A stretch of DNA of 8,223 nt. Origin: an uncultured Clostridia bacterium (GTDB taxonomy: Bacteria > Bacillota > Clostridia > Christensenellales > CASEPJ01). The position numbers were made by a program, and so were the translations under genes. Under the pieces are notes generated by a model. It had not been told where the DNA came from and made no database searches. It was given only the letters and a program-made list of their open reading frames with translations. How positions within the stretch are numbered: position 1 is the stretch's first letter; each line of letters starts with the position of its first letter. The stretch lies in assembly GCA_949289715.1 (NCBI GenBank), contig CASEPJ010000114.1:1-8223 (forward strand), written 5' to 3'. This document shows, in pieces, positions 1 through 7,930 of the stretch.

Positions 1-141
1 AAATTAATATTTATTTGCGTAAATGTTTTTGACAATATCTACAATTTAAATTAAATTTTGAATTTTTTTATTTAATCATAAACATACATAAACACAATCA
101 AACAACAAATACGCAATTTTATTATTTTTACAAAAATTAAG
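1..141. other. AT-rich region downstream of rpoC, no gene or clear terminator
   Basis: This is about 16% G+C (22 of 141 by count). Reading out of rpoC on the minus strand I find only A/T palindromes with loops too short or stems too weak for an intrinsic terminator; the one with any GC content, ttgcgta (15-21) against tacgcaa (110-116), has arms almost 90 bp apart. Read-through into a following gene is therefore possible; in many Bacillota that gene is a ribosomal protein operon (rpsL), but nothing in this window shows it. Confidence 0.6.
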
Positions 142-3100
142 CTAATCGGTTAAAGAATCGGTTTTTTCGGAAAGATCGACTTCAAGCGAAAGCGATTTGT
201 ATTTTTTCATACCGGTACCTGCCGGAATTAGTTTACCGATAATAACATTTTCTTTTAAACCTACCAGCGGATCCACTTTGTTCTTAATTGCTGCTTCGGT
301 AAGAACTCGAGCGGTTTCCTGGAAGGATGCTGCCGAAAGGAATGAATCTGTTGCAAGAGAAGCTTTGGTAATACCTAACAATTCTCTCTTTGCTACGGCA
401 GGCCTGCCGCCATTTTCCAAAGTCTTGCGGTTTTCCTGTTCGTAAGTGAATATATCCACCAAATCGCCGGGCAACAAATCGGTATCGCCTGCGTCTTCTA
501 CCTTTACCTTTCTTAACATCTGCTTAATTATTACTTCAATATGCTTGTCGTTTATATCAACACCCTGAGAGGAATAAACAGCTTGAACTTCTTTTAAAAG
601 ATAATCCTGTACGCCTTTTACGCCCATTGTTTTTAAAATGTCTTTGGGATTTATAGAACCGGAAGTCAAAGGATCACCCGGGTTGACTATTTGTCCTTCT
701 ACAACTTTTATGCTGTCCGTAGCATCGTAACCTATTAAATATTCCTTGGATTCTCCGTTTTCGGGAGTAATTTTGATACATTTACGTTTGTCTCTGGTTT
801 CGATTGAAACTACACCTTGCAATTCGCTTATGCGAGCTTCGCCCTTAGGCTTTCTTGCTTCAAAAAGCTCTTCTACACGAGGTAAACCGTGAGTAATATC
901 TCCGCCTGCCGCAACACCGCCGGTATGGAAAGTTCTCATAGTAAGCTGCGTACCGGGTTCGCCTATGGATTGCGCTGCAATAACCCCTACCGATTCGCCT
1001 ATTTTAACCATACCTTTGCTGGACATATCTCTACCGTAACATTTTGCGCATACGCCGTATTTAGATTTACACGTCAGCACGCTTCTTATGATAACAGAAG
1101 TAATAAGTTCTTTTCCGTTATCATCCTTTAATTCTTCGATATATTTTGCTTGTTTATCGGAAATCATTTGATTAACCGCAACTATAACTTCTCCCGTTAA
1201 CGGATTGATTATATCTTCGGCTGCAACTCTACCGCTAATTCTTGCAGAAAGTTTTTCCAAAACTCTTCCGTCAACGTCTTTTAATTCGGAAACGGCAATA
1301 CCTCTCGGTTTTTCTCCTTCGTAACAGTCGTCCTCTCTTACTACAACATCGTGAGAAACGTCTACAAGTCTTCTTGTTAAATAACCTGAGTCTGCTGTTT
1401 TTAAAGCTGTATCCGCCATACCTTTTCTTCCGCCGTGGCATGAAATGAAGTATTCCAAAGCTGAAAGGCCTTCACGGAAACAGGAAGTAACGGGGATTTC
1501 AATTGTTTTACCCGAAGGATTACTCATCAAGCCTCTCATACCGGAGAGCTGACGAATCTGTTTAATGGAACCACGAGCGCCTGAGTCTGCCATCATCCAA
1601 ATAGGATTAAATGCATCCAAACAGTCTTGCAGTTTAGAAGTAACTTCGTCTGTCGCTTTTTCCCACTCTGCAATGGTTTTTAAGTATCTCTCGTTTTCAG
1701 TGAAAAGACCTCTTTTAAAAGCTTTATCGATTTTTTTAACGTTTTCATCCGCCCTTGCAAGAATTTCTTTCTTTTCTTCGGGAATATGCATATCGAACAC
1801 GCTTGTGGTAATAGCTCCGATGGTCGAATATTTAAAACCTAACTCTTTTACTTTATCCAACATCACTGCCGTTTGGGTAGCGCCATATTTATTGTATGTT
1901 TTATCTATGATTTTCGTAAGAGTGCCTTTCTTGACTAAATCGTTCATTTCAAGATCCAACATCGACGAAGGATCCTCCGGATTTCTTTCGACAAAACCGA
2001 GATCCTGCGGAATTGCGGTATTAAATATAATTCTACCGACAGTGGTATGAAGTCTCTTTGAATATTTGACTCCGTTAATTTCTTTTTCTCTTCTAACCCA
2101 TATTAAGGATTGAAGGGTTATAACTCCCGTCTGATATGCCATTATGGCTTCGTCTTCGGAAGAAAAAACTTTTCCTTCGCCTTTATCTCCCGGTTTAATA
2201 ATCGTCAAATAATAAGAACCTAAAACCATATCCTGCGTAGGAGAAACAATAGGTTTACCGTCGGATAATTTTAATATATTGTTGGCAGAAAGCATTAAAA
2301 ATCTCGCTTCGGCCTGAGCCTCAATGGAAAGAGGAACGTGAACAGCCATTTGGTCTCCGTCGAAGTCGGCATTGAATGCGGAACATACGAGAGGATGTAT
2401 TTTTATAGCTCTGCCTTCAACCAAAACCGGTTCGAAAGCCTGAATACCCAATCTATGAAGTGTGGGAGCACGGTTTAAAAGAACGGGATGGTCTTTTATT
2501 ACGTCTTCCAAAATATCCCAAACGACCGGTCTTTGTTTTTCTATAGTTCTTTTTGCAATTTTAATGTTGTTTGCGTGACCGCCCTCAACCAATTTTTTCA
2601 TTACGAAAGGTTTAAACAATTCCAAAGCCATTTCTTTAGGCAGACCGCATTGATATATTTTAAGTTCGGGGCCAACGACTATAACCGAACGTCCCGAATA
2701 GTCTACACGTTTACCTAAAAGATTTTGTCTGAAACGTCCTTGTTTACCTCTGAGCATTGCGGAGAGAGATTTCAGCTCTCTGTTTCCTGCACCGGAAACC
2801 GCTTTACCCCTCCTGCCGTTGTCTATTAAAGCGTCTACCGCTTCTTGAAGCATTCTCTTTTCATTTCTAATAATAATATCGGGAGCACCTAACTCCATAA
2901 GCCTTTTAAGACGGTTGTTTCTGTTAATTACCCTTCTGTATAAATCATTAAGGTCGGAAGTTGCAAACCTTCCTCCGTCAAGCTGTACCATAGGACGTAG
3001 TTCGGGAGGAAGAACGGGAAGAACGTCCAATATCATCCATTCGGGACGATTACCCGAACGGCAGAAAGACTCTACCACTTCATAACGTTTAACCGCCCTT

Positions 3101-3714
3101 GCCTTTTTTTGTCCGGTGCTTTCATCTATGGTTTTTTTAAGATATTCGCTTTCTTTTTCGAGGTTAACTCTGGAGAGCAATATTTTAATTGCTTCCGCAC
3201 CCATTCCTACGTCAAACGCTTTGGCACCGTACTTTTCTACCGCTTCTCTGTATTCTTTGTCGGAAAGAACCTGTTTGGTGTATAATTCGGTATCTTTTGC
3301 ATCCAACACAACAAAGGATGAGAAATAAATAACCTGTTCCAAAGCTTTTGGGCTCATATCGAGAATCAATCCCATTCTTGAAGGAACACCTCTGAAATAC
3401 CATATATGGGATACGGGAGCGGCAAGCTCTATATGTCCCATACGTTCCCTTCTGACTTTGGATTTTGTAACTTCGACGCCGCATTTATCGCATATAACGC
3501 CTTTATATCTTACTCTCTTATATTTTCCGCAATGACACTCCCAGTCCTTGGTCGGTCCGAAAATTCTTTCGCAGAACAGACCGTCTCTCTCCGGTTTTTG
3601 CGTTCTGTAATTTATCGTTTCGGGTTTAGTTACTTCACCATAGGACCATTCCCTTATTTTTTCGGGAGATGCTACGGCAATTTTTATGGAATCGAAATTA
3701 TTTAATTCAAACAT
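142..3714 (-). CDS. rpoC: DNA-directed RNA polymerase subunit beta' (RpoC), complete
   Basis: This is the largest subunit of the cytoplasmic RNA polymerase core; it carries the catalytic Mg2+ site and forms the clamp. Seen in the 1190-residue product: N-terminal zinc site C60/C62/C75/C78; clamp-helix coiled coil (main sigma-docking site) about 254-300; active-site loop NADFDGDQ with Mg2+ ligands D450, D452, D454; MADSGARGS from 708; bridge helix about 753-785; second zinc site C797/C882/C889/C892; trigger loop MRTFHTGG at 926-933; and the conserved C-terminal block at about 1124-1168. A beta-beta' module motif (AEDIINPLTGEVIV, about 832-845) lies between the first and second cysteines of the second zinc site. 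Length matches Bacillota RpoC. The ATG start is fixed by AAGGAGG eight bases upstream; the stop is TAG. An 8-bp direct repeat (aatcggtt at 144-151 and 156-163) covers the last codons and looks like chance. All catalytic and zinc residues are intact. It is the second gene after rpoB, 13 bp downstream. Confidence 0.99.
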   Translation of the reverse strand: MFELNNFDSIKIAVASPEKIREWSYGEVTKPETINYRTQKPERDGLFCERIFGPTKDWECHCGKYKRVRYKGVICDKCGVEVTKSKVRRERMGHIELAAPVSHIWYFRGVPSRMGLILDMSPKALEQVIYFSSFVVLDAKDTELYTKQVLSDKEYREAVEKYGAKAFDVGMGAEAIKILLSRVNLEKESEYLKKTIDESTGQKKARAVKRYEVVESFCRSGNRPEWMILDVLPVLPPELRPMVQLDGGRFATSDLNDLYRRVINRNNRLKRLMELGAPDIIIRNEKRMLQEAVDALIDNGRRGKAVSGAGNRELKSLSAMLRGKQGRFRQNLLGKRVDYSGRSVIVVGPELKIYQCGLPKEMALELFKPFVMKKLVEGGHANNIKIAKRTIEKQRPVVWDILEDVIKDHPVLLNRAPTLHRLGIQAFEPVLVEGRAIKIHPLVCSAFNADFDGDQMAVHVPLSIEAQAEARFLMLSANNILKLSDGKPIVSPTQDMVLGSYYLTIIKPGDKGEGKVFSSEDEAIMAYQTGVITLQSLIWVRREKEINGVKYSKRLHTTVGRIIFNTAIPQDLGFVERNPEDPSSMLDLEMNDLVKKGTLTKIIDKTYNKYGATQTAVMLDKVKELGFKYSTIGAITTSVFDMHIPEEKKEILARADENVKKIDKAFKRGLFTENERYLKTIAEWEKATDEVTSKLQDCLDAFNPIWMMADSGARGSIKQIRQLSGMRGLMSNPSGKTIEIPVTSCFREGLSALEYFISCHGGRKGMADTALKTADSGYLTRRLVDVSHDVVVREDDCYEGEKPRGIAVSELKDVDGRVLEKLSARISGRVAAEDIINPLTGEVIVAVNQMISDKQAKYIEELKDDNGKELITSVIIRSVLTCKSKYGVCAKCYGRDMSSKGMVKIGESVGVIAAQSIGEPGTQLTMRTFHTGGVAAGGDITHGLPRVEELFEARKPKGEARISELQGVVSIETRDKRKCIKITPENGESKEYLIGYDATDSIKVVEGQIVNPGDPLTSGSINPKDILKTMGVKGVQDYLLKEVQAVYSSQGVDINDKHIEVIIKQMLRKVKVEDAGDTDLLPGDLVDIFTYEQENRKTLENGGRPAVAKRELLGITKASLATDSFLSAASFQETARVLTEAAIKNKVDPLVGLKENVIIGKLIPAGTGMKKYKSLSLEVDLSEKTDSLTD

Positions 3715-3722
3715 ATGCTAAA

Positions 3723-3729
3723 CCTCCTT
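3723..3729 (-). promoter_or_regulatory. rpoC ribosome-binding site overlapping the rpoB stop
   Basis: AAGGAGG, read on the minus strand, lies eight bases before the rpoC ATG. Its two A residues are the last two bases of the rpoB TAA stop (3728-3730). Ribosomes finishing rpoB therefore end on top of the rpoC site, which suggests translational coupling and matched subunit synthesis. The coupling is inferred; the motif and overlap are seen directly. Confidence 0.93.
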
Positions 3730-6700
3730 ATTCGTTATCGTCGCTATCGTCGTCGATACCTTTAGAACCAAATAACGATTCAAAATTAAAATCGTCATCA
3801 GATAAATCGTCCTCTTCGAAATCAACGTCTCCTTTACCCGATTCGTCGGAATTAAACAACGACTTGAATTCCTCGCCGTCATCTCCACCGAACAGCGTTT
3901 TAAAGATGTCGTCGTTTTCCTTGGTTTCGTCGTCTTCGGGAATATCGTTATCCGCCTTAAGTTCTCCGAGGTCGATTTCTTCGGAAGGAAGATTTTTATT
4001 GGTAAAGCTGAATCCGCCGTAATCCTTATCGTCGTCGGTCAGATATCTTAAACCTATCTCTTCCTTGTCTTCGGAAAGAACTTTTACGTCTAATGCAAGG
4101 GACTGCAATTCCTTGATTAAAACTTTAAAAGATTCCGGAACGCCCGGTTCGGATATGTTTTGTCCCTTAACTATGGATTCATATGTTTTTACTCTGCCCA
4201 CAATATCGTCGGATTTAACAGTTAAAATTTCTTGCAATATATTTGCGGCACCGTATGCTTCCAACGCCCAAACTTCCATTTCTCCGAAACGCTGACCGCC
4301 GAACTGTGCTTTACCGCCTAACGGCTGCTGTGTAACAAGTGAATACGGACCGGTAGAACGTGCATGAATTTTATCGTCTACCAAGTGATTAAGTTTAAGC
4401 ATATACATTATACCGACGGTAACTCTGTTCTCGAAGGGTTCACCCGTTCTTCCGTCGTAAAGCTGAATTTTACCGTCTTCGGGCAAACCGTTTTCTTTAA
4501 ATAGCTTTTGAATGTCGGTTTCCGAAGCCCCGTCGAATACGGGAGTTGCTATTTTAATTCCCAAAGTCTTACAAACAAGACCCAAGTGAACTTCGAGTAC
4601 CTGTCCTATGTTCATACGAGAAGGAACGCCCAAAGGATTTAAAACTATCTGCAAAGGAGTACCGTCTGCCATAAACGGCATATCTTCTTCGGGTAAAATT
4701 CTGGAAATAACACCCTTATTACCGTGACGACCTGCCATTTTGTCGCCGACGGAAATTTTTCTTTTTTGAGCGATGTAAACTCTTACCTGTTTATTTACTC
4801 CCGGAGGCAATTCGTCTTTATTTGCCTTCGTAAATACTTTAACATCCACTACAACGCCGCCTTCTCCGTGCGGTACTTTAAGAGAAGTATCTCTGACCTC
4901 TCTTGCTTTTTCACCGAATATTGCTCTCAACAGCCTTTCTTCGGGAGAAAGTTCCGTTTCGCCTTTAGGAGTAACTTTACCCACAAGTATATCGTCTGCG
5001 GTAACTTCGGCACCTATTCTGATAATTCCGTTTTCGTCCAAGTCCTTTAAAGCATCGGGAGAAACATTGGGAATATCTCTCGTGATCTCTTCCGGTCCTA
5101 ATTTGGTATCTCTTTCTTCAAGTTCATATTCTTCTATATGAATGGAAGTGAAAACATCTTCCTTAACCAATTTTTCGCTTAAGAGTATTGCATCCTCGAA
5201 GTTATAACCTTCCCATTCCATAAATCCTATAAGAATGTTTCTACCGAGTGCAAGCTCTCCGCCCTGCGTGGAATGTCCGTCCGCTAAAACGGTTGCATTA
5301 ATAAATTTACCGTTTTCCATCCTTTCCTTGTATACTCTGTCTCCTCTTTTAACGATGGGTTTCTGATTAATACAAGTGCCCTGGTTGGAACGAGCAAATT
5401 TATTTAAAGGAAATCTCTTTATATCTCCGTCATCGGTTTTTACGTCTATATAGTCCGCCGTGGATTTTAAAACAACACCGTCGACATCGGTTTTTACCAT
5501 AACACCCGAATCGTATGCGACTTTATATTCCATACCGGTTCCTATAATCGGAGCTTCCGGTTTTAAAAGCGGTACTGCCTGACGTTGCATGTTGGAACCC
5601 ATCAACGCTCTGTTTGTATCGTCGTTTTCAAGGAAAGGAATAAGAGAAGTAGCAACCGAAACAAGCTGTCTCGGCGAAACGTCCATATAATCGACCTTGT
5701 TTTTATCGACCAAAGTAATTTCTTCTCTGATACGGCAAGTAACCCTGTCTCTTTCGAAAGTTCCATCGGGCGTTAAAGGTTCGTTGGCCTGTGCCACTAT
5801 ATAATTGTCTTCTTCGTCTGCGGTAAGATAATGAACTTCGTCCAAAACTTTACCCGTTGCTTTATCGACTTTTCTGTAAGGGGATTCTATAAAGCCGTAT
5901 TCGTTGATTTTAGCAAATGTAGAAAGGGAAGAAATCAATCCTATATTTTGACCTTCCGGGGTTTCTATCGGGCACATTCTACCGTAGTGGGAATGGTGTA
6001 CGTCACGAACTTCGAAGGAAGCTCTTTCTCTGTTAAGACCGCCGGGCCCTAATGCGGAAAGTTTTCTTTTATGCGTAAGTTCGGCAATAGGGTTAGCCTG
6101 GTCCATAAACTGCGAAAGCTGAGAAGAACCGAAAAATTCTTTAATTGCACTCGTTACGGGTCTTATATTTATAAGACTTTGAGGAGTTACGTCTTTTGGC
6201 TCTTGAATTGCCATACGCTCTTTTATAACTCTTTCTAATCTTGCAATACCTATTCTAAACTGATTTTGCAACAGCTCGCCTACAGAACGAACTCTTCTGT
6301 TGCCCAAATGGTCGATATTGTCCACGTTGCCAATCGAATAATGCAAGCCTAAAATATAATTTACGGTGGCTACAATATCGTCTAACGTAATGTGTTTGGG
6401 AACGAGCTTGTCTGCCCTTTCTTTTATAGCGGCAATTTTATCCTCTTTAGTTTCAGCAATATCGGATATAGCCGTAATAACGTCGTATGAAACAAAATCC
6501 TCTATTATACCGAGATCGTTTCTCAAATAATTTTTTGCTTCGGTAGCATCCATACCTTCGAAAAGTTCCGGAGCAATACTGTAAATGTTTACCGTTTTAT
6601 TGCCTATGATTCTGAATTTTTTATCGTTTACTATTACTTCAACGGTATTTATTCCGCAATTTTGAATTGCCCAAGCCTGATTTTCGTCAATTACTTCACC

Positions 6701-7633
6701 GGCTTTTACTATAATTTCACCCGTTAAAGGATTAAAAATATCTTCTGCGGAAGTTCTGCCGTTCAGTCTTTTTGCTATTGCGAGTTTTTTATTGAATTTA
6801 TATCTGCCCACCCTTGCGAGGTCGTAACGTTTCGTATCGTAAAATAGTGAATTAATATGGTTTCTGATACTTTCGCTGGTGGGAACTTCTCCCGGACGCA
6901 ATCTTTTATAAAGCTCTATCAAAGCGTCTTCGTTGCTTTTTGCAACGTCTTTTTCTATAGTCTTTGCAAGGGTGTCGTGTTCGCCAAATACGGAACGAAT
7001 TTCGTCATCGGTGCCAAAACCCAGCGCTCTTAAAAGTATGGTTGCGGTAACTTTTCTGGTTCTGTCCACTTTAACCCACAAAACTCCGTTTGTATCCTCT
7101 TCGAATTCCAGCCAAGCTCCTCTGTTGGGAATTACCGTACCTGAAAAAATATCGTACCCCGTTTTATCCGTTTTGCAGGCACAATATACGCCCGGCGAAC
7201 GTACTAACTGAGAAACAATAACCCTTTCAGCACCGTTTATTATAAAGGAACCGTTTGCGGTCATCAACGGGAAATTACCCATAAATACTTCCTGTTCCAC
7301 GACCTCCGAAACTTCACCATTTTTCAAATAGGACAATCTGACTTTGACTTTTAAATGTTTGTCGTAGGTAGCGTCCCTTTCTTTACATTCTCTTTCGTTA
7401 TATTTCGGCTCGCCGTCTAAGCAATGGTCGAGAAATTCAAGTTTCAAATGACCGCCGAAATCGGTTATAGGCGAAAAATCGGCAAATACCTCTTTTATAC
7501 CCGTTTTAATAAAATTGTTGTAAGAATCAATCTGCGACTCTATTAAATTGGGCATGTCTATAACTTCTTTGATTTTAGAGAAGGTGTAACGTTCGGATGT
7601 TCCGTAAAACTTTTTGTCAATATTTAATGACAT
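3728..7633 (-). CDS. rpoB: DNA-directed RNA polymerase subunit beta (RpoB), complete, with long acidic C-terminal tail
   Basis: This is the second-largest subunit of the RNA polymerase core; it forms the other jaw, the rifampicin pocket and part of the active centre. Seen in the 1301-residue product: conserved lobe/protrusion motif INGAERVIVSQLVRSPGVY at 132-150; a beta-beta' module insert with AEDIFNPLTGEIIV at 296-309; rifampicin cluster GSSQLSQFMDQ..THKRKLSAL at 502-528; GRMCPIETPEGQNIG at 551-565; GYNFEDA at 809-815; active-site GDKMAGRHGNKG with K965 and K973 (E. coli K1065/K1073); and C-terminal clamp anchor GGKAQFGGQRFGEMEVW at 1106-1122. The core homologous to E. coli RpoB ends near 1180. 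About 120 more residues follow, of which 1218-1301 hold 35 Asp/Glu against 6 Lys and three F-x-x-L-F repeats. The ATG start is set by AAGGAG nine bases upstream; the stop is TAA. It is the first gene of the unit, with its own promoter and leader. Confidence 0.99.
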   Translation of the reverse strand: MSLNIDKKFYGTSERYTFSKIKEVIDMPNLIESQIDSYNNFIKTGIKEVFADFSPITDFGGHLKLEFLDHCLDGEPKYNERECKERDATYDKHLKVKVRLSYLKNGEVSEVVEQEVFMGNFPLMTANGSFIINGAERVIVSQLVRSPGVYCACKTDKTGYDIFSGTVIPNRGAWLEFEEDTNGVLWVKVDRTRKVTATILLRALGFGTDDEIRSVFGEHDTLAKTIEKDVAKSNEDALIELYKRLRPGEVPTSESIRNHINSLFYDTKRYDLARVGRYKFNKKLAIAKRLNGRTSAEDIFNPLTGEIIVKAGEVIDENQAWAIQNCGINTVEVIVNDKKFRIIGNKTVNIYSIAPELFEGMDATEAKNYLRNDLGIIEDFVSYDVITAISDIAETKEDKIAAIKERADKLVPKHITLDDIVATVNYILGLHYSIGNVDNIDHLGNRRVRSVGELLQNQFRIGIARLERVIKERMAIQEPKDVTPQSLINIRPVTSAIKEFFGSSQLSQFMDQANPIAELTHKRKLSALGPGGLNRERASFEVRDVHHSHYGRMCPIETPEGQNIGLISSLSTFAKINEYGFIESPYRKVDKATGKVLDEVHYLTADEEDNYIVAQANEPLTPDGTFERDRVTCRIREEITLVDKNKVDYMDVSPRQLVSVATSLIPFLENDDTNRALMGSNMQRQAVPLLKPEAPIIGTGMEYKVAYDSGVMVKTDVDGVVLKSTADYIDVKTDDGDIKRFPLNKFARSNQGTCINQKPIVKRGDRVYKERMENGKFINATVLADGHSTQGGELALGRNILIGFMEWEGYNFEDAILLSEKLVKEDVFTSIHIEEYELEERDTKLGPEEITRDIPNVSPDALKDLDENGIIRIGAEVTADDILVGKVTPKGETELSPEERLLRAIFGEKAREVRDTSLKVPHGEGGVVVDVKVFTKANKDELPPGVNKQVRVYIAQKRKISVGDKMAGRHGNKGVISRILPEEDMPFMADGTPLQIVLNPLGVPSRMNIGQVLEVHLGLVCKTLGIKIATPVFDGASETDIQKLFKENGLPEDGKIQLYDGRTGEPFENRVTVGIMYMLKLNHLVDDKIHARSTGPYSLVTQQPLGGKAQFGGQRFGEMEVWALEAYGAANILQEILTVKSDDIVGRVKTYESIVKGQNISEPGVPESFKVLIKELQSLALDVKVLSEDKEEIGLRYLTDDDKDYGGFSFTNKNLPSEEIDLGELKADNDIPEDDETKENDDIFKTLFGGDDGEEFKSLFNSDESGKGDVDFEEDDLSDDDFNFESLFGSKGIDDDSDDNE

Positions 7634-7642
7634 TTAACCACA

Positions 7643-7648
7643 CTCCTT
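7643..7648 (-). promoter_or_regulatory. rpoB ribosome-binding site
   Basis: AAGGAG on the minus strand stands nine bases before the ATG of rpoB and decides this start; the TAA at 7634-7636 directly before the ATG closes that frame upstream. The site lies at the 3' end of the leader in an A/U-rich, weakly structured context. Confidence 0.92.
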
Positions 7649-7666
7649 AATAAAAATTTTCATCAC

Positions 7667-7707
7667 AAAAAAATAGAAATTTTGCCGTTTTATGTCGAAA
7701 TCAGCAA
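7667..7707 (-). terminator. Possible weak attenuator hairpin in the rpoB leader
   Basis: On the minus strand UUGCUG (7707-7702) pairs with CGGCAA (7687-7682) to give six pairs, one of them G-U, around a 14-nt loop. An imperfect U-rich run follows (UUU C U A then seven U, 7679-7667). The shape is that of an intrinsic terminator, but the stem is short and the first U's are interrupted, so any termination would be partial. Its 3' arm is also the partner of the 5'-end UGCCGU, which would act as an antiterminator. This is speculative. Confidence 0.25.
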
Positions 7708-7787
7708 TAAAAATAATGGTAAAATTTATTATTTTCGAGCCGAAAAGGGTATAATTCCCCCAAAGGGCACTCTCACGGCATTTTACT

Positions 7788-7816
7788 AATATAACATCTA
7801 ACAAGTCAAATGTCAA
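7788..7816 (-). promoter_or_regulatory. Housekeeping sigma (SigA/sigma-70 type) promoter for rpoBC
   Basis: On the minus strand the -35 box is TTGACA (7816-7811, perfect), the spacer is 17 bases, and the -10 box is TATATT (7793-7788, one mismatch to TATAAT). Counting from the -10, transcription should start at about the A at 7781, giving a leader of about 148 nt. Upstream of the -35, runs of T on the minus strand (opposite A-tracts at 7827-7833, 7835-7843 and 7846-7850) fit an UP element that would bind the alpha-subunit C-terminal domains and raise promoter strength. This is the only near-consensus minus-strand promoter in the upstream region, so rpoB is probably the first gene of its transcript, though read-through from further upstream cannot be excluded. 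Confidence 0.85.
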
Positions 7817-7930
7817 CTGTTTTGAGAAAAAAATAAAAAAAAATTAAAAATTATAAAATTTACAAAAACTTCCGCTTTTATAAAAATTTTACATAATAGT
7901 TTTTTTATAAAAAATTTGTTGTTTTTGAGC

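Larger units (their letters stand above)
7634..7781 (-). promoter_or_regulatory. rpoB 5' untranslated leader, candidate structured regulatory RNA
   Basis: This is the predicted leader from the start site near 7781 to the rpoB ATG. Unlike the surrounding DNA it holds GC islands that can pair. UGCCGU at the extreme 5' end (7780-7775) is perfectly complementary to ACGGCA (7688-7683). The GCCG inside it can instead pair with CGGC at 7742-7739. A CCC/GGG/CCC cluster (7764-7746) allows two alternative small hairpins. AAAAUAAU (7735-7728) and AUUAUUUU (7717-7710) form a perfect 8-bp AU stem with a 10-nt loop. The long-range, short-range and local pairings compete, as in attenuators or protein-responsive leaders. 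I do not recognise it as a known riboswitch or as the L10 leader. The inverted repeats are seen; regulation is inferred, and part of this could be chance. Confidence 0.45.

Noticed and set aside
29..57. Plus-strand TTGACA followed by TAAATT as a promoter antisense to rpoC
   Set aside because: The -10 matches only 4 of 6 and it would fire into the 3' end of rpoC with no gene to serve.
15..116. Inverted repeat ttgcgta / tacgcaa flanking the region after rpoC
   Set aside because: Seven base pairs with arms almost 90 bp apart and no U-run; too weak for a terminator and expected by chance.
1565..2050. 161-codon plus-strand open frame antisense to rpoC, and similar frames elsewhere on the plus strand
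   Set aside because: They are reverse-strand shadows of rpoC and rpoB: low-complexity Ser/Phe-rich translations, no ribosome-binding sites, and no match to any family I know, while the opposite strand encodes highly conserved protein.
3212..3484. 90-codon minus-strand frame overlapping the 5' part of rpoC
   Set aside because: It is out of frame within conserved rpoC sequence, rich in Arg/Ser/Cys, and has no ribosome-binding site; a frame shadow.
142..7633. CRISPR arrays, insertion sequences, tRNAs or frameshifts within the coding part
   Set aside because: No repeated spacers, terminal repeats, transposase motifs or tRNA-like features were seen, and both polymerase genes are intact with all key residues in frame.
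7634..7816. 60-codon minus-strand open frame ending directly at the rpoB start (TAA then ATG)
   Set aside because: Its TTG start is the -35 box of the rpoB promoter, upstream of the predicted transcription start, and has no ribosome-binding site. The rpoB Shine-Dalgarno lies inside its last codons. The inner start giving MKIFIKECG (about 7663-7634) also lacks a Shine-Dalgarno, so a leader peptide is unsupported.
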